In this document: in pieces, positions 1 through 5,819 of the stretch | How the letters are laid out: every line of letters starts with the position of its first letter | Numbering within the stretch: position 1 is the stretch's first letter | Assembly: GCA_946623205.1 (NCBI GenBank) | Contig: CAMOQV010000059.1 | Coordinates: 1-7,186, forward strand | DNA length: 7,186 nt | Direction of reading: 5' to 3' | Source: an uncultured Clostridia bacterium | GTDB taxonomy: Bacteria > Bacillota > Clostridia > Christensenellales > UBA3700 | The notes under the pieces: model-generated | Told to the model about the DNA's origin: nothing | Seen by the model: only the letters and a program-made list of their open reading frames with translations | Databases searched by the model: none | Position numbers and translations under genes: made by a program

Positions 1-4
1 ATTA

Positions 5-10
5 TATAAT
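5..10 (+). promoter_or_regulatory. Probable -10 box of the mraZ (dcw cluster) promoter
   Basis: A perfect TATAAT hexamer lies 32 bases before the mraZ start codon, so transcription would start near base 17 and leave a leader of about 25 bases containing the ribosome binding site. The matching -35 element would fall before the window, so the promoter cannot be confirmed. MraZ usually represses its own operon through short direct repeats upstream of mraZ; that region is also outside the window. Confidence 0.5.
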
Positions 11-42
11 GTATGTGAAATCTCGCGGAAGGAGGGCGCATT

Positions 43-540
43 ATGAGTTATTTATTCTCTGGTTCAGTTGAAGTTACTGCTGATGACAAGAACCGTTTTA
101 GATTCCCAGTAAAGTATAAAGATGCTTATGCTGTAGAAGACGATGCTGCCGCTTCTGAAGTATATGTTTTGAAAACAATTAACGCTAAGTATTTAACAAT
201 TCTACCAAAGTCTGTTGGAGAAAGCTTTGTAGAGCAATTAAACAAAATGTCAACATTGCACTCATCTGAGCAATCTCAAATCGCAGATTGGTATTTGCAA
301 AACCTAGAACTTTGCAAAGTAGATGGACAAGGAAGATTTATTGTTCCTCAAAAGCAAGCAAATCTTATTGGCCTAACAAAAGATGCTGTTATCTCTGGTG
401 CTGGTGCTAAGTTAAGAATTTGGAATAAAGAAGACTTTATTGCAAACGAAGCTGCTAGAGCTGCTGAACTTGAAGCAAGATTTATGAACAAGGGTGCAGA
501 AAGAACAGATCTAGATAACTTAGTATTTGGTGTAAATTAA
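43..540 (+). CDS. mraZ: MraZ transcriptional regulator of the dcw cluster
   Basis: This is the DNA-binding regulator that sits first in dcw clusters and represses its own operon in the bacteria where it has been studied. It has two SpoVT/AbrB-like half-domains, each with the family DXXXR motif: D14-R18 (DDKNR, followed by FRFP) and D94-R98 (DGQGR, followed by FIVPQ). The start is supported by a strong AAGGAGGG ribosome binding site at 29-36, six bases before the ATG. At 165 residues it is somewhat longer than the usual ~140-150. The extra length seems to lie in an acidic, Ala-rich stretch around residues 31-38 and in a charged C-terminal tail. Its stop codon overlaps the rsmH start by one base (TAATG), which predicts translational coupling. 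The identity is secure from the motifs and the neighbour; the regulatory role here is inferred from the family. Confidence 0.95.
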   Translation: MSYLFSGSVEVTADDKNRFRFPVKYKDAYAVEDDAAASEVYVLKTINAKYLTILPKSVGESFVEQLNKMSTLHSSEQSQIADWYLQNLELCKVDGQGRFIVPQKQANLIGLTKDAVISGAGAKLRIWNKEDFIANEAARAAELEARFMNKGAERTDLDNLVFGVN

Positions 541-1472
541 TGGAATTCAAACATGTCCCTGTAATGCTAAATGAATGTATTGAGGGGCTAAATATAAAGC
601 CAACTGGAATTTATCTAGATGGAACACTTGGAGGCGCTGGTCATTCAAGTGAAATAGTAAAAAGATTAACAACAGGTAAGTTAATTGCAATAGATAAAGA
701 TGAACAAGCTTTAGCTTTTGCAAAAGAAAGACTAAAAGATTATAGCGATAAAATTATATTTATTCATGATGATTTTAAAAACGCTATAGAGAACCTTGAC
801 AAACTTGGTATAGATAAAATTGATGGAGTATTACTAGACTTAGGAGTTTCTTCTTATCAATTGGATAACGCAGAAAGAGGTTTTTCGTATAACTCAGATG
901 CGCCACTTGATATGAGAATGGATCAATCGCAAAGCATGAGCGCGTATGAAGTAGTAAATAACTATTCAGAAAAAGAACTTGCGGATGTGATATATAAGTA
1001 TGGTGAAGAAAAGTTGTCTAGAAAAATTGCATTTAACATTGTTAAAGCAAGACAAAAAGCTCCAATCAAAACAACATTAGAACTTGCTCAATTAGTACTT
1101 GATTCTTATCCAGCAAAGTTAAGATGGAAAGGCGGGAATCCTTGCAAAAGAACTTTCCAAGCAATAAGAATTGAGGTTAACGGTGAACTTAGAGGTTTAG
1201 CTGAAGCTTTAGAAAGCTTAACGCTAAGGCTAAATGAAGGCGGAAGGATTTGTGTAATAACATTCCATTCTTTAGAAGATAGGATAGCAAAGCAAACCTT
1301 TGTGTACCTGGAAAAAGATTGTATATGTCCACCAGAGCAATTGATATGTACATGTAACAAGCGTAGGGACATAAAAATAATAACAAAACATCCAATTCTT
1401 CCATCAGAAGAAGAGTTAGAAAAAAATACAAGATCACAAAGCGCAAAGCTAAGGATCGCAGAAAGAATATAA
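540..1472 (+). CDS. rsmH: 16S rRNA (cytosine-1402-N4)-methyltransferase RsmH (MraW)
   Basis: RsmH uses S-adenosylmethionine to methylate N4 of C1402 in the 16S rRNA decoding centre. The protein has 310 residues, a normal family length. Visible motifs are HVPVML at 5-10, the SAM-binding stretch YLDGTLGGAGHS at 25-36, IDKDEQAL at 51-58 for the ribose contact, the family signature LLDLGVSSYQLD at 98-109, GFSY at 114-117 with DMRMD at 124-128, RTFQAIRIEVN at 204-214 and the late motif ITFHSLEDR at 240-248. The cysteine-containing segment at 261-272 is common in RsmH. No good ribosome binding site precedes the start. The ATG shares its A with the mraZ stop codon, so translation probably depends on re-initiation after mraZ. 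The location right after mraZ is universal for dcw clusters. Confidence 0.97.
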   Translation: MEFKHVPVMLNECIEGLNIKPTGIYLDGTLGGAGHSSEIVKRLTTGKLIAIDKDEQALAFAKERLKDYSDKIIFIHDDFKNAIENLDKLGIDKIDGVLLDLGVSSYQLDNAERGFSYNSDAPLDMRMDQSQSMSAYEVVNNYSEKELADVIYKYGEEKLSRKIAFNIVKARQKAPIKTTLELAQLVLDSYPAKLRWKGGNPCKRTFQAIRIEVNGELRGLAEALESLTLRLNEGGRICVITFHSLEDRIAKQTFVYLEKDCICPPEQLICTCNKRRDIKIITKHPILPSEEELEKNTRSQSAKLRIAERI

Positions 1473-1485
1473 AAAGGAGGTAAGT

Positions 1486-2214
1486 ATGAGCGCACCAGTA
1501 TTAGACAGAGAACAAGTAAATACACAATATAGTATGCCAAACCTTGGATATACAAGCTTGTATTCACAAAGAGTGCAACCAATGTCTAGACCTGTTCAAG
1601 ACATGACACCAAATCGTATGCCAAGCTATCAACCACAAAACGACTACTATACAAATGTTCAAAGCGATAATATTGATATGAACATGAATGGATATGAAAT
1701 GCAAAATATGGTTCAACATAATGCAGCTCAATTCGCTCAAGCTTATAATTACAATCCTTATTACTATGAACAACAATACTATAACAATGTAAGTGCAAAT
1801 GTTGAAACACACCCAACTCATTATTATCAAAATGCATCTACAGCTGATTATAGTGCTTATCAAGCTCCACAAATGGGACAATATTCTCAAGATTATGAGT
1901 ATGAAAAGACTGTTCCAAAAAAGAGCAAGGCTAAAAATAAAACAACAAAGGCTCTAATTGCCGTATATTTCTTAATCGTAGCAATTGCAGCTGCATTAAT
2001 TATAATTAATGTATTTGCAGCAGCTGGTGCAGCAACAGTAACTGCAGCAACAGTTGAAAACACAGTAGCTAATGATACAGTATATTACACAGTTGATGCT
2101 GCTGGTAACGTTACAGAAATGGCCGCATCTGAGCAAGTTGTTGATTACGTATATGATACATCTACTAACTGGTTTGATAGATTGTGCGATAAGATAGGTA
2201 ATATCTTAGGTTAA
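1486..2214 (+). CDS. Unrecognised one-pass membrane protein with Tyr/Gln/Asn-rich cytoplasmic domain, in the ftsL position
   Basis: I do not recognise this 242-residue protein as a named family. It starts after a near-perfect AAGGAGG site at 1474-1480, 13 bases after rsmH, so it should be well translated. Residues 1-140 are low-complexity and probably disordered: I count 21 Tyr and 19 Gln, plus many Asn and Met, with clusters such as PYYYEQQYY at 91-99. A basic patch (KKSKAKNKTTK, 145-155) then leads into one hydrophobic segment at about 156-180, rich in Ala, Ile and Leu, predicting N-in, C-out topology. About 60 residues follow outside, ending in a possible amphipathic helix (W229, F230, L233, I237, I240, L241). 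FtsL, the divisome protein normally found here, is also a bitopic N-in protein, but is near 100 residues with a leucine-zipper-like coiled coil that I cannot see here. It may be a highly diverged FtsL or a lineage-specific replacement; position and topology are the only support. Confidence 0.85.
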   Translation: MSAPVLDREQVNTQYSMPNLGYTSLYSQRVQPMSRPVQDMTPNRMPSYQPQNDYYTNVQSDNIDMNMNGYEMQNMVQHNAAQFAQAYNYNPYYYEQQYYNNVSANVETHPTHYYQNASTADYSAYQAPQMGQYSQDYEYEKTVPKKSKAKNKTTKALIAVYFLIVAIAAALIIINVFAAAGAATVTAATVENTVANDTVYYTVDAAGNVTEMAASEQVVDYVYDTSTNWFDRLCDKIGNILG

Positions 2215-2247
2215 TAGGTAAATAATAATTGTGTTGTAAACTATCAG

Positions 2248-2279
2248 AAAGTTATTAGTAGAAATGCTAGTAACTTTTT
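2248..2279 (+). terminator. Hairpin with short U tract between the ftsL-position gene and ftsQ
   Basis: The stem pairs AAAGTTATTAG (2248-2258) with CTAGTAACTTT (2267-2277), giving 11 pairs with one G-U, around an eight-base loop. Only TT then G follow, although the last arm itself ends in three Ts, so the run is CTTTTTG. It lies between two genes on the same strand, with no convincing promoter before the downstream gene. I therefore read it as a leaky terminator or an mRNA-processing or stability element that lowers ftsQ expression relative to the gene before it. No alternative antiterminator fold was found. Confidence 0.6.
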
Positions 2280-2300
2280 GTTGTAAAGAAGGGGTATATA

Positions 2301-3077
2301 ATGAACAAAAAGCTTTTAGGAGTAATCATTGCAGCGGCAATAATAGTAGTACTTATTGTTGTACTTTGGGTTACATTTACAATTCGTAATATTACATTAG
2401 ATACAACTTCAAATTTAAAACTAACAGATGCAGAGATTCAAGAGTTAGTTAATGATAGCGGAATTAAGCTAAAATCTAGCATTTTTAGTGTGGATGAAAG
2501 AATAGTAATTCAAAATATTGAAAAGTCTCATCCATCTTTAAAGGTAATCTCTGTAGAACGCAAATTTCCTAACACGGTTTGCGTTAATATAACAAATCGT
2601 ACTCCAGTTTATTCTATAGAATTAGCAACAGGTGCACGTGCAATATTAGATAGAGAACTTAAGATTATAGACATTGTCGAAAGTGATGCAGACTATGACT
2701 ATATTACTAGAGTAAACGGTTATGTTATCACTGGAACTGTACAAAAGGGCGGTATGGTTACAGGTATATCTTTCTTAAAGGAAATAACGGCTGAAGCTGA
2801 AAAAATGTCATTTGTTAATCAAAGAATGTCAAGCTTCATCCCAACAATTGAATATTTAAAAGCGGATACAAACAAAGAAGATGAGGTCAGCAAGATTTTA
2901 TTAGTTACTAAAACTGGCGTGTCTTTAGTTATCAAAGAAGATGTTGGATCAATGGGTAAGTATTTTAATTATGCATACACAAAATACTATACAGAATTGA
3001 CAGAACATCAAAGATCTGAAGGATATGTATATCTAACAGAAGATAACGTTTGGACATGGTCTCTAACTTTAGATTAA
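2301..3077 (+). CDS. ftsQ: Cell division protein of the FtsQ/DivIB family
   Basis: FtsQ (DivIB in Bacillota) is a bitopic membrane protein that joins FtsL and the FtsB/DivIC-type protein in the complex that activates septal peptidoglycan synthesis. The 258-residue protein has a short cytoplasmic start (MNKK), a transmembrane segment at about 5-27, and a POTRA domain at about 28-105. The POTRA region matches the family pattern: a helix around LTDAEIQELV (41-50), an 'SSIFSVDE' turn (59-66), a helix with SHP at 76-78, then strands VISVERKFPNTVCVNI (82-97) and the TPVYSIE strand. The later half, with ILDRELKIIDI (115-125) and a long mixed domain, fits the FtsQ beta domain. The ATG follows GAAGGGG, six bases upstream. 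The fold assignment is good; sequence similarity to characterised members is probably low. Confidence 0.85.
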   Translation: MNKKLLGVIIAAAIIVVLIVVLWVTFTIRNITLDTTSNLKLTDAEIQELVNDSGIKLKSSIFSVDERIVIQNIEKSHPSLKVISVERKFPNTVCVNITNRTPVYSIELATGARAILDRELKIIDIVESDADYDYITRVNGYVITGTVQKGGMVTGISFLKEITAEAEKMSFVNQRMSSFIPTIEYLKADTNKEDEVSKILLVTKTGVSLVIKEDVGSMGKYFNYAYTKYYTELTEHQRSEGYVYLTEDNVWTWSLTLD

Positions 3078-3089
3078 TATAAAAAATTG

Positions 3090-3118
3090 TTGATTTTCAT
3101 TATAATTTGTATTATAAT
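3090..3118 (+). promoter_or_regulatory. Predicted promoter for a leaderless ftsA(-ftsZ) transcript
   Basis: TTGATT at 3090-3095 and a perfect TATAAT at 3113-3118 are separated by exactly 17 bases. The usual start, six to seven bases after the -10 box, falls at or beside A3125, the first base of the ftsA ATG. No Shine-Dalgarno sequence precedes that ATG, as expected for a leaderless message. A second ATTATAAT copy lies 12 bases upstream (3099-3106) but has no well-placed -35 element. Confidence 0.65.
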
Positions 3119-3124
3119 GAAACT

Positions 3125-4264
3125 ATGGGTAAAGATGTTGCGATTTTAGATATCGGATCATGCAAATTAATTTTTGCGACCGGGCATAAGAATTCAATAG
3201 GTTCTTGTGCAATTACTTCTTTTTCCTGGGTTCCTTATGATGGATATTATGATGGTGAATTCATTAACTTAGATGGATTATTAGACGATGTTAAAAAAGT
3301 TTATGGTCAAGCTAACGTTAAAAAAATCCCAAAATGTCTGTATGTTGGAGTGCCAGCAGAGTTTTCTAGAGTCGAAACAAAGTCTTATGCATTAAATTTC
3401 GGAAGAGAAAAGTTGATTTCTTCTTCGATAATTGATGAACTTCATGCAAAAGGCGATCAATACTCAAGATTTGATGGATGGCAAGTTTGTTCTAGTTCGT
3501 CTATTGACTACATATTAGATGACGAAAGAACTGTTATAAATCCTTATGGAGAAAGAGCAAGAACAATCAAAGCTACTATCTCTTACATTTATGTAAACAA
3601 TATGTTTGTAGAGATGTTTGATGTGATAGCTAGAGAACTTGGCTTTGAGGAAGCAAAATATATTTCATCTCCTTGGGCAGTTGGAACAAGATTTGTTGAT
3701 GAAGATGCAAGATATTATGGTGCTTTGAGTTTAGATATAGGGTTTGGTAGTACCTCTATATGCTATATGAAAGGCAACGGTATATTGAAAATGGCTACAG
3801 CGCCAATAGGCAAAGGTAGCATGTACGGTAAATTAGCACAACAATTGGATGTTTCTTTTGAAGAAGCATTAAGTATTGAAAAATCTATTAATTTAGATTT
3901 TGAAGCATTGGATGGAGCTTTATATACAATATTTGCTGATAAGCAAGTTAAAACATATAGAGCAAAAGATGTTAACAATGCAATTTCTGCAAGAATAAAT
4001 GAAATAGCAGATTTTGTTAATGCATTTGTTCTTGAAGAAGAAGGGATGATCTCAGATACGGCAGTTTTGTATTTAACAGGCGGCGGTATCGCAGGTATAA
4101 AAGGTGGCCTTATTACTTTAGAAAAGCACTTAAAGAGAAAAGTAAGAGGTAGAGCACCTGGAATAAGTAACTATGATAAACCATACTTTGCATCAATGTA
4201 CGCAATTTTAGATGTAGCGTGTGATATTTATGATAGTCAAAACATTTGGAAGAAATTATTCTAG
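3125..4264 (+). CDS. ftsA: Cell division protein FtsA (actin-like membrane anchor of FtsZ)
   Basis: FtsA is an actin-fold ATPase that tethers FtsZ filaments to the membrane and recruits later divisome proteins. From ATG 3125 it has 379 residues, somewhat shorter than the usual ~410-440. The phosphate-1 motif is AILDIGSCK (6-14) and phosphate-2 is LSLDIGFGST (201-210). The adenosine motif is LYLTGGGIAGIKGG (315-328), and PIGKGSMYGKLAQQLDVS (227-244) aligns with the family's PIGG segment. The final residues IWKKLF look like a compressed amphipathic membrane-targeting helix, with almost no linker. I chose ATG 3125 because it opens directly on the conserved motif and sits at the predicted transcription start. 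An in-frame TTG at 3107 would add six residues but has no ribosome binding site and overlaps the -10 box. It sits directly before ftsZ, the usual order. Motifs are diverged but complete. Confidence 0.9.
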   Translation: MGKDVAILDIGSCKLIFATGHKNSIGSCAITSFSWVPYDGYYDGEFINLDGLLDDVKKVYGQANVKKIPKCLYVGVPAEFSRVETKSYALNFGREKLISSSIIDELHAKGDQYSRFDGWQVCSSSSIDYILDDERTVINPYGERARTIKATISYIYVNNMFVEMFDVIARELGFEEAKYISSPWAVGTRFVDEDARYYGALSLDIGFGSTSICYMKGNGILKMATAPIGKGSMYGKLAQQLDVSFEEALSIEKSINLDFEALDGALYTIFADKQVKTYRAKDVNNAISARINEIADFVNAFVLEEEGMISDTAVLYLTGGGIAGIKGGLITLEKHLKRKVRGRAPGISNYDKPYFASMYAILDVACDIYDSQNIWKKLF

Positions 4265-4283
4265 CAATAATGGAGGGTATAAT

Positions 4284-5555
4284 ATGTTAGATATTCAAGC
4301 AAGGAACGCAAAGATTTTAGTAATGGGCGTTGGCGGCGGCGGCTGCAACGCAGTAAACAGTATGATTGCATCAGGTGTAGACAGTGCAGAATTTGTTGCT
4401 GTAAATACAGATGCACAAGCATTAAATATGTCAAAAGCTGACATAAAGATTCCAATCGGTACATCTATTACAAGAGGATTAGGTGCAGGTTCTAGACCAG
4501 AAGTTGGTAAGCAAGCTGCTGATGAATCTCGTAATGAATTAGATAAAGCATTGGAAAATGTAGATATGCTATTTGTAACAGCTGGTATGGGCGGCGGTAC
4601 AGGTACAGGCGCAGCACCAGTTATTGCACAAATCGCAAGAGAAAAGGGAATTGTAACAGTAGGTGTCGTAACAAAGCCATTTGCTTTTGAAGGTAAGATT
4701 AGAAGTAAGAATGCTGAAGAAGGTATCTCTAATCTAAAGAAGGCTTGCGATACAGTTATCGTAATTCCAAATGATAACCTATTAAAGGTTTTGGGACCAA
4801 AAGCAACAATGTTAGAAGCATTTAAGCATGCAGACTCAGTATTGAGAGATGCTATTAAGGGCTTATCTGATTTGATTGCAGTTCCATCAATGATTAACGT
4901 TGACTTCGCAGACGTTAAGACAATTATGAAAGATAAAGGTATGGCTCACTTAGCTGTAGGCGTAGCTGAAGGTCCAGATAAGATCAGAACAGCTGTAAAT
5001 AGAGCAATTATGAGCGACCTATGTAATACAAATATTTCAGGAGCTACAGGTATCTTGTTAAATGTTATTGGTGGCCCATCACTAGGTATGATGGAAGCTA
5101 TTCAAGCATCAGAATTAGTAAGACAATGTGTTGCTCCAGATGCATTAATCATCTTCGGTTTTGGTATTGAAGAAGATTTTGGAGATAAGGTACAAGTTCT
5201 ATTAGTTGCTACTGGATTTGAAGAAAATGCAGTTAATGGTAGATTTGGTACAACAAAATATACAGGTGGAGTTCCTCTAGATAACACTGCATTTGTTAAC
5301 AAGTATGGTTTGAAGAATGACCAACCAGTTCAACAAAAGCAAGATCAAATGGTTGCTGATCAAGCTCAATATGTTGCACAACCAGTTCAACAAGCTCAAC
5401 CACAACCACAACAAGCTCAACCTCGTCCACAATATTCATATTCATCAATATTTGGAAGTCAACCACAACCACAACAAACACAACCTGTTCAACCACAACA
5501 AACAGGCAAGAAATTACCACCTTGGTTTTCTAGATTAAGCAACAGAAACGTATAA
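4284..5555 (+). CDS. ftsZ: Cell division GTPase FtsZ
   Basis: FtsZ polymerises with GTP into the cytokinetic ring. From ATG 4284 it has 423 residues. The nucleotide-binding T1 loop is GVGGGGCNAV (15-24), and the tubulin signature GGGTGTG is at 103-109 within VTAGMGGGTGTGAAP. The T7 synergy loop is NVDFADV (205-211), with the two catalytic aspartates at 207 and 210. The globular core ends near residue 320. A Gln/Pro-rich linker (about 345-408, 24 Gln) leads to the conserved C-terminal peptide KLPPWFSRL, the usual docking site for FtsA, SepF and similar partners. The start is set by GGAGGG at 4272-4277, six bases upstream; an in-frame ATG at 4221 would add 21 residues inside ftsA and lacks support. 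It is separated from ftsA by 19 bases, so the two are almost certainly co-transcribed. Confidence 0.98.
   Translation: MLDIQARNAKILVMGVGGGGCNAVNSMIASGVDSAEFVAVNTDAQALNMSKADIKIPIGTSITRGLGAGSRPEVGKQAADESRNELDKALENVDMLFVTAGMGGGTGTGAAPVIAQIAREKGIVTVGVVTKPFAFEGKIRSKNAEEGISNLKKACDTVIVIPNDNLLKVLGPKATMLEAFKHADSVLRDAIKGLSDLIAVPSMINVDFADVKTIMKDKGMAHLAVGVAEGPDKIRTAVNRAIMSDLCNTNISGATGILLNVIGGPSLGMMEAIQASELVRQCVAPDALIIFGFGIEEDFGDKVQVLLVATGFEENAVNGRFGTTKYTGGVPLDNTAFVNKYGLKNDQPVQQKQDQMVADQAQYVAQPVQQAQPQPQQAQPRPQYSYSSIFGSQPQPQQTQPVQPQQTGKKLPPWFSRLSNRNV
5316..5507 (+). repeat. Repetitive Gln/Pro-rich linker coding region of ftsZ
   Basis: Two sets of perfect direct repeats lie in frame. A 15-mer encoding QPVQQ occurs at 5322-5336 and 5379-5393 (57 bases apart), and the 19-mer TCAACCACAACCACAACAA occurs at 5396-5414 and 5459-5477 (63 bases apart). 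The codons are almost all CAA and CCA. The spacings are multiples of three, so gain or loss of a unit would change linker length without a frameshift. This is a low-complexity protein linker, not a mobile or regulatory repeat. Confidence 0.85.
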
Positions 5556-5578
5556 GATTTACAACAACATATATACCC

Positions 5579-5624
5579 AAAAAGGAAGGAAGTGTCTTTC
5601 TATGATGCTTCTTTTCTTTTTTTT
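5579..5624 (+). terminator. Rho-independent terminator after ftsZ
   Basis: AAAAAGGAAGGAAG (5579-5592) pairs with CTTCTTTTCTTTTT (5608-5621) over 14 positions including two G-U pairs. Four more weak pairs can form inside the 15-base loop. Three further Ts follow, and the 3' arm is itself T-rich. It lies 24 bases after the ftsZ stop and before a new promoter, so it marks the end of the dcw transcription unit. Confidence 0.8.
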
Positions 5625-5665
5625 GCCGTTTTTTTGATACGTATTTAGTATTTTATTGTATTTTG

Positions 5666-5691
5666 GCGCAAATATGTTGTTCTATTTGTGC
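5666..5691. other. Unexplained 9-bp hairpin in the ftsZ-SPFH intergenic region
   Basis: GCGCAAATA (5666-5674) can pair with TATTTGTGC (5683-5691), nine pairs with one G-U, around loop TGTTGTTC. It is not followed by a T tract on either strand, so it is not a standard terminator. It lies after the ftsZ terminator and about 50 bases before the next promoter. It could be a protein site, a remnant structure or chance. Confidence 0.4.
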
Positions 5692-5707
5692 ATTAGAATA
5701 TTTGCTT

Positions 5708-5725
5708 GAGATTATCATGAATCTC
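5708..5725. promoter_or_regulatory. Perfect 6-bp inverted repeat upstream of the SPFH promoter
   Basis: GAGATT (5708-5713) and AATCTC (5720-5725) flank ATCATG. The dyad ends 19 bases before the -35 box of the downstream promoter, a position compatible with a regulator site. No known operator consensus was recognised, and a dyad of this size in AT-rich DNA may arise by chance. Confidence 0.3.
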
Positions 5726-5744
5726 CAATCTAAATAATCCAATA

Positions 5745-5773
5745 TTGACTATAAATATTAATAATATTATAAT
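5745..5773 (+). promoter_or_regulatory. Near-consensus housekeeping promoter of the SPFH operon
   Basis: TTGACT (5745-5750) and TATAAT (5768-5773) are spaced by 17 bases, matching the sigma-70/SigA consensus at all but one position. The expected start near 5780 gives a leader of about 40 bases before the ATG at 5820. It lies downstream of the ftsZ terminator, so the SPFH genes form an independent and probably well-transcribed unit. No alternative-sigma motif, such as that of an extracytoplasmic-stress sigma factor, is evident. Confidence 0.8.
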
Positions 5774-5780
5774 TTTTGTA

Positions 5781-5804
5781 GTGGCGCGTGCGTTAGCACA
5801 CCAC
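5781..5804 (+). promoter_or_regulatory. 5'-terminal leader hairpin of the SPFH mRNA
   Basis: GTGG (5781-5784) pairs with CCAC (5801-5804), and GTGC (5788-5791) pairs with GCAC (5796-5799), enclosing a GTTA tetraloop and separated by an internal loop (CGC opposite A). It begins within a base or two of the predicted transcription start. A 5'-end hairpin could protect the message from decay. It does not cover the start codon, and no riboswitch class is recognised. It is GC-rich compared with its surroundings. Confidence 0.45.
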
Positions 5805-5819
5805 AAGATGTAGGGTTTT

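Noticed and set aside
1106..1582. Reverse-strand open frame of 158 codons over rsmH
   Set aside because: It is a shadow of rsmH and the next gene, has no ribosome binding site, and its hydrophobic product reflects the antisense of AT-rich coding sequence.
1564..1890. Reverse-strand open frames over the low-complexity membrane-protein gene
   Set aside because: No translation signals; the sense frame has a near-perfect ribosome binding site and a coherent domain layout.
1486..2214. Naming the third gene ftsL outright
   Set aside because: Position and topology fit, but length, composition and lack of a visible leucine-zipper coiled coil do not; a symbol would overstate the evidence.
2297..2302. 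TATAAT overlapping the ftsQ start codon as a promoter
   Set aside because: No -35 element at 16-18 bases, and transcription would begin inside the gene after its ribosome binding site.
3107..3124. Upstream in-frame TTG start for ftsA, adding six residues
   Set aside because: No ribosome binding site, overlaps the -10 box of the predicted promoter, and the extra residues precede the conserved start of the family; ATG 3125 fits better.
4221..4283. Upstream in-frame ATG for ftsZ, adding 21 residues
   Set aside because: It lies inside the ftsA 3' end and lacks a ribosome binding site, whereas ATG 4284 has GGAGGG six bases upstream and begins like other FtsZ proteins.
4278..4283. TATAAT just before the ftsZ start as a promoter -10 box
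   Set aside because: No -35 element at usable spacing; it lies between the ribosome binding site and the ATG, and a start downstream of it would remove the translation signals.
5322..5477. Direct repeats in ftsZ as a CRISPR or mobile-element signature
   Set aside because: They are in frame, encode a Gln/Pro-rich linker and have no regular spacer structure or flanking element genes.
5296..5538. Alternative-frame open frames on both strands over the ftsZ linker
   Set aside because: Their Asn/His- or Val-rich products are simple out-of-frame readings of CAA/CCA repeats.
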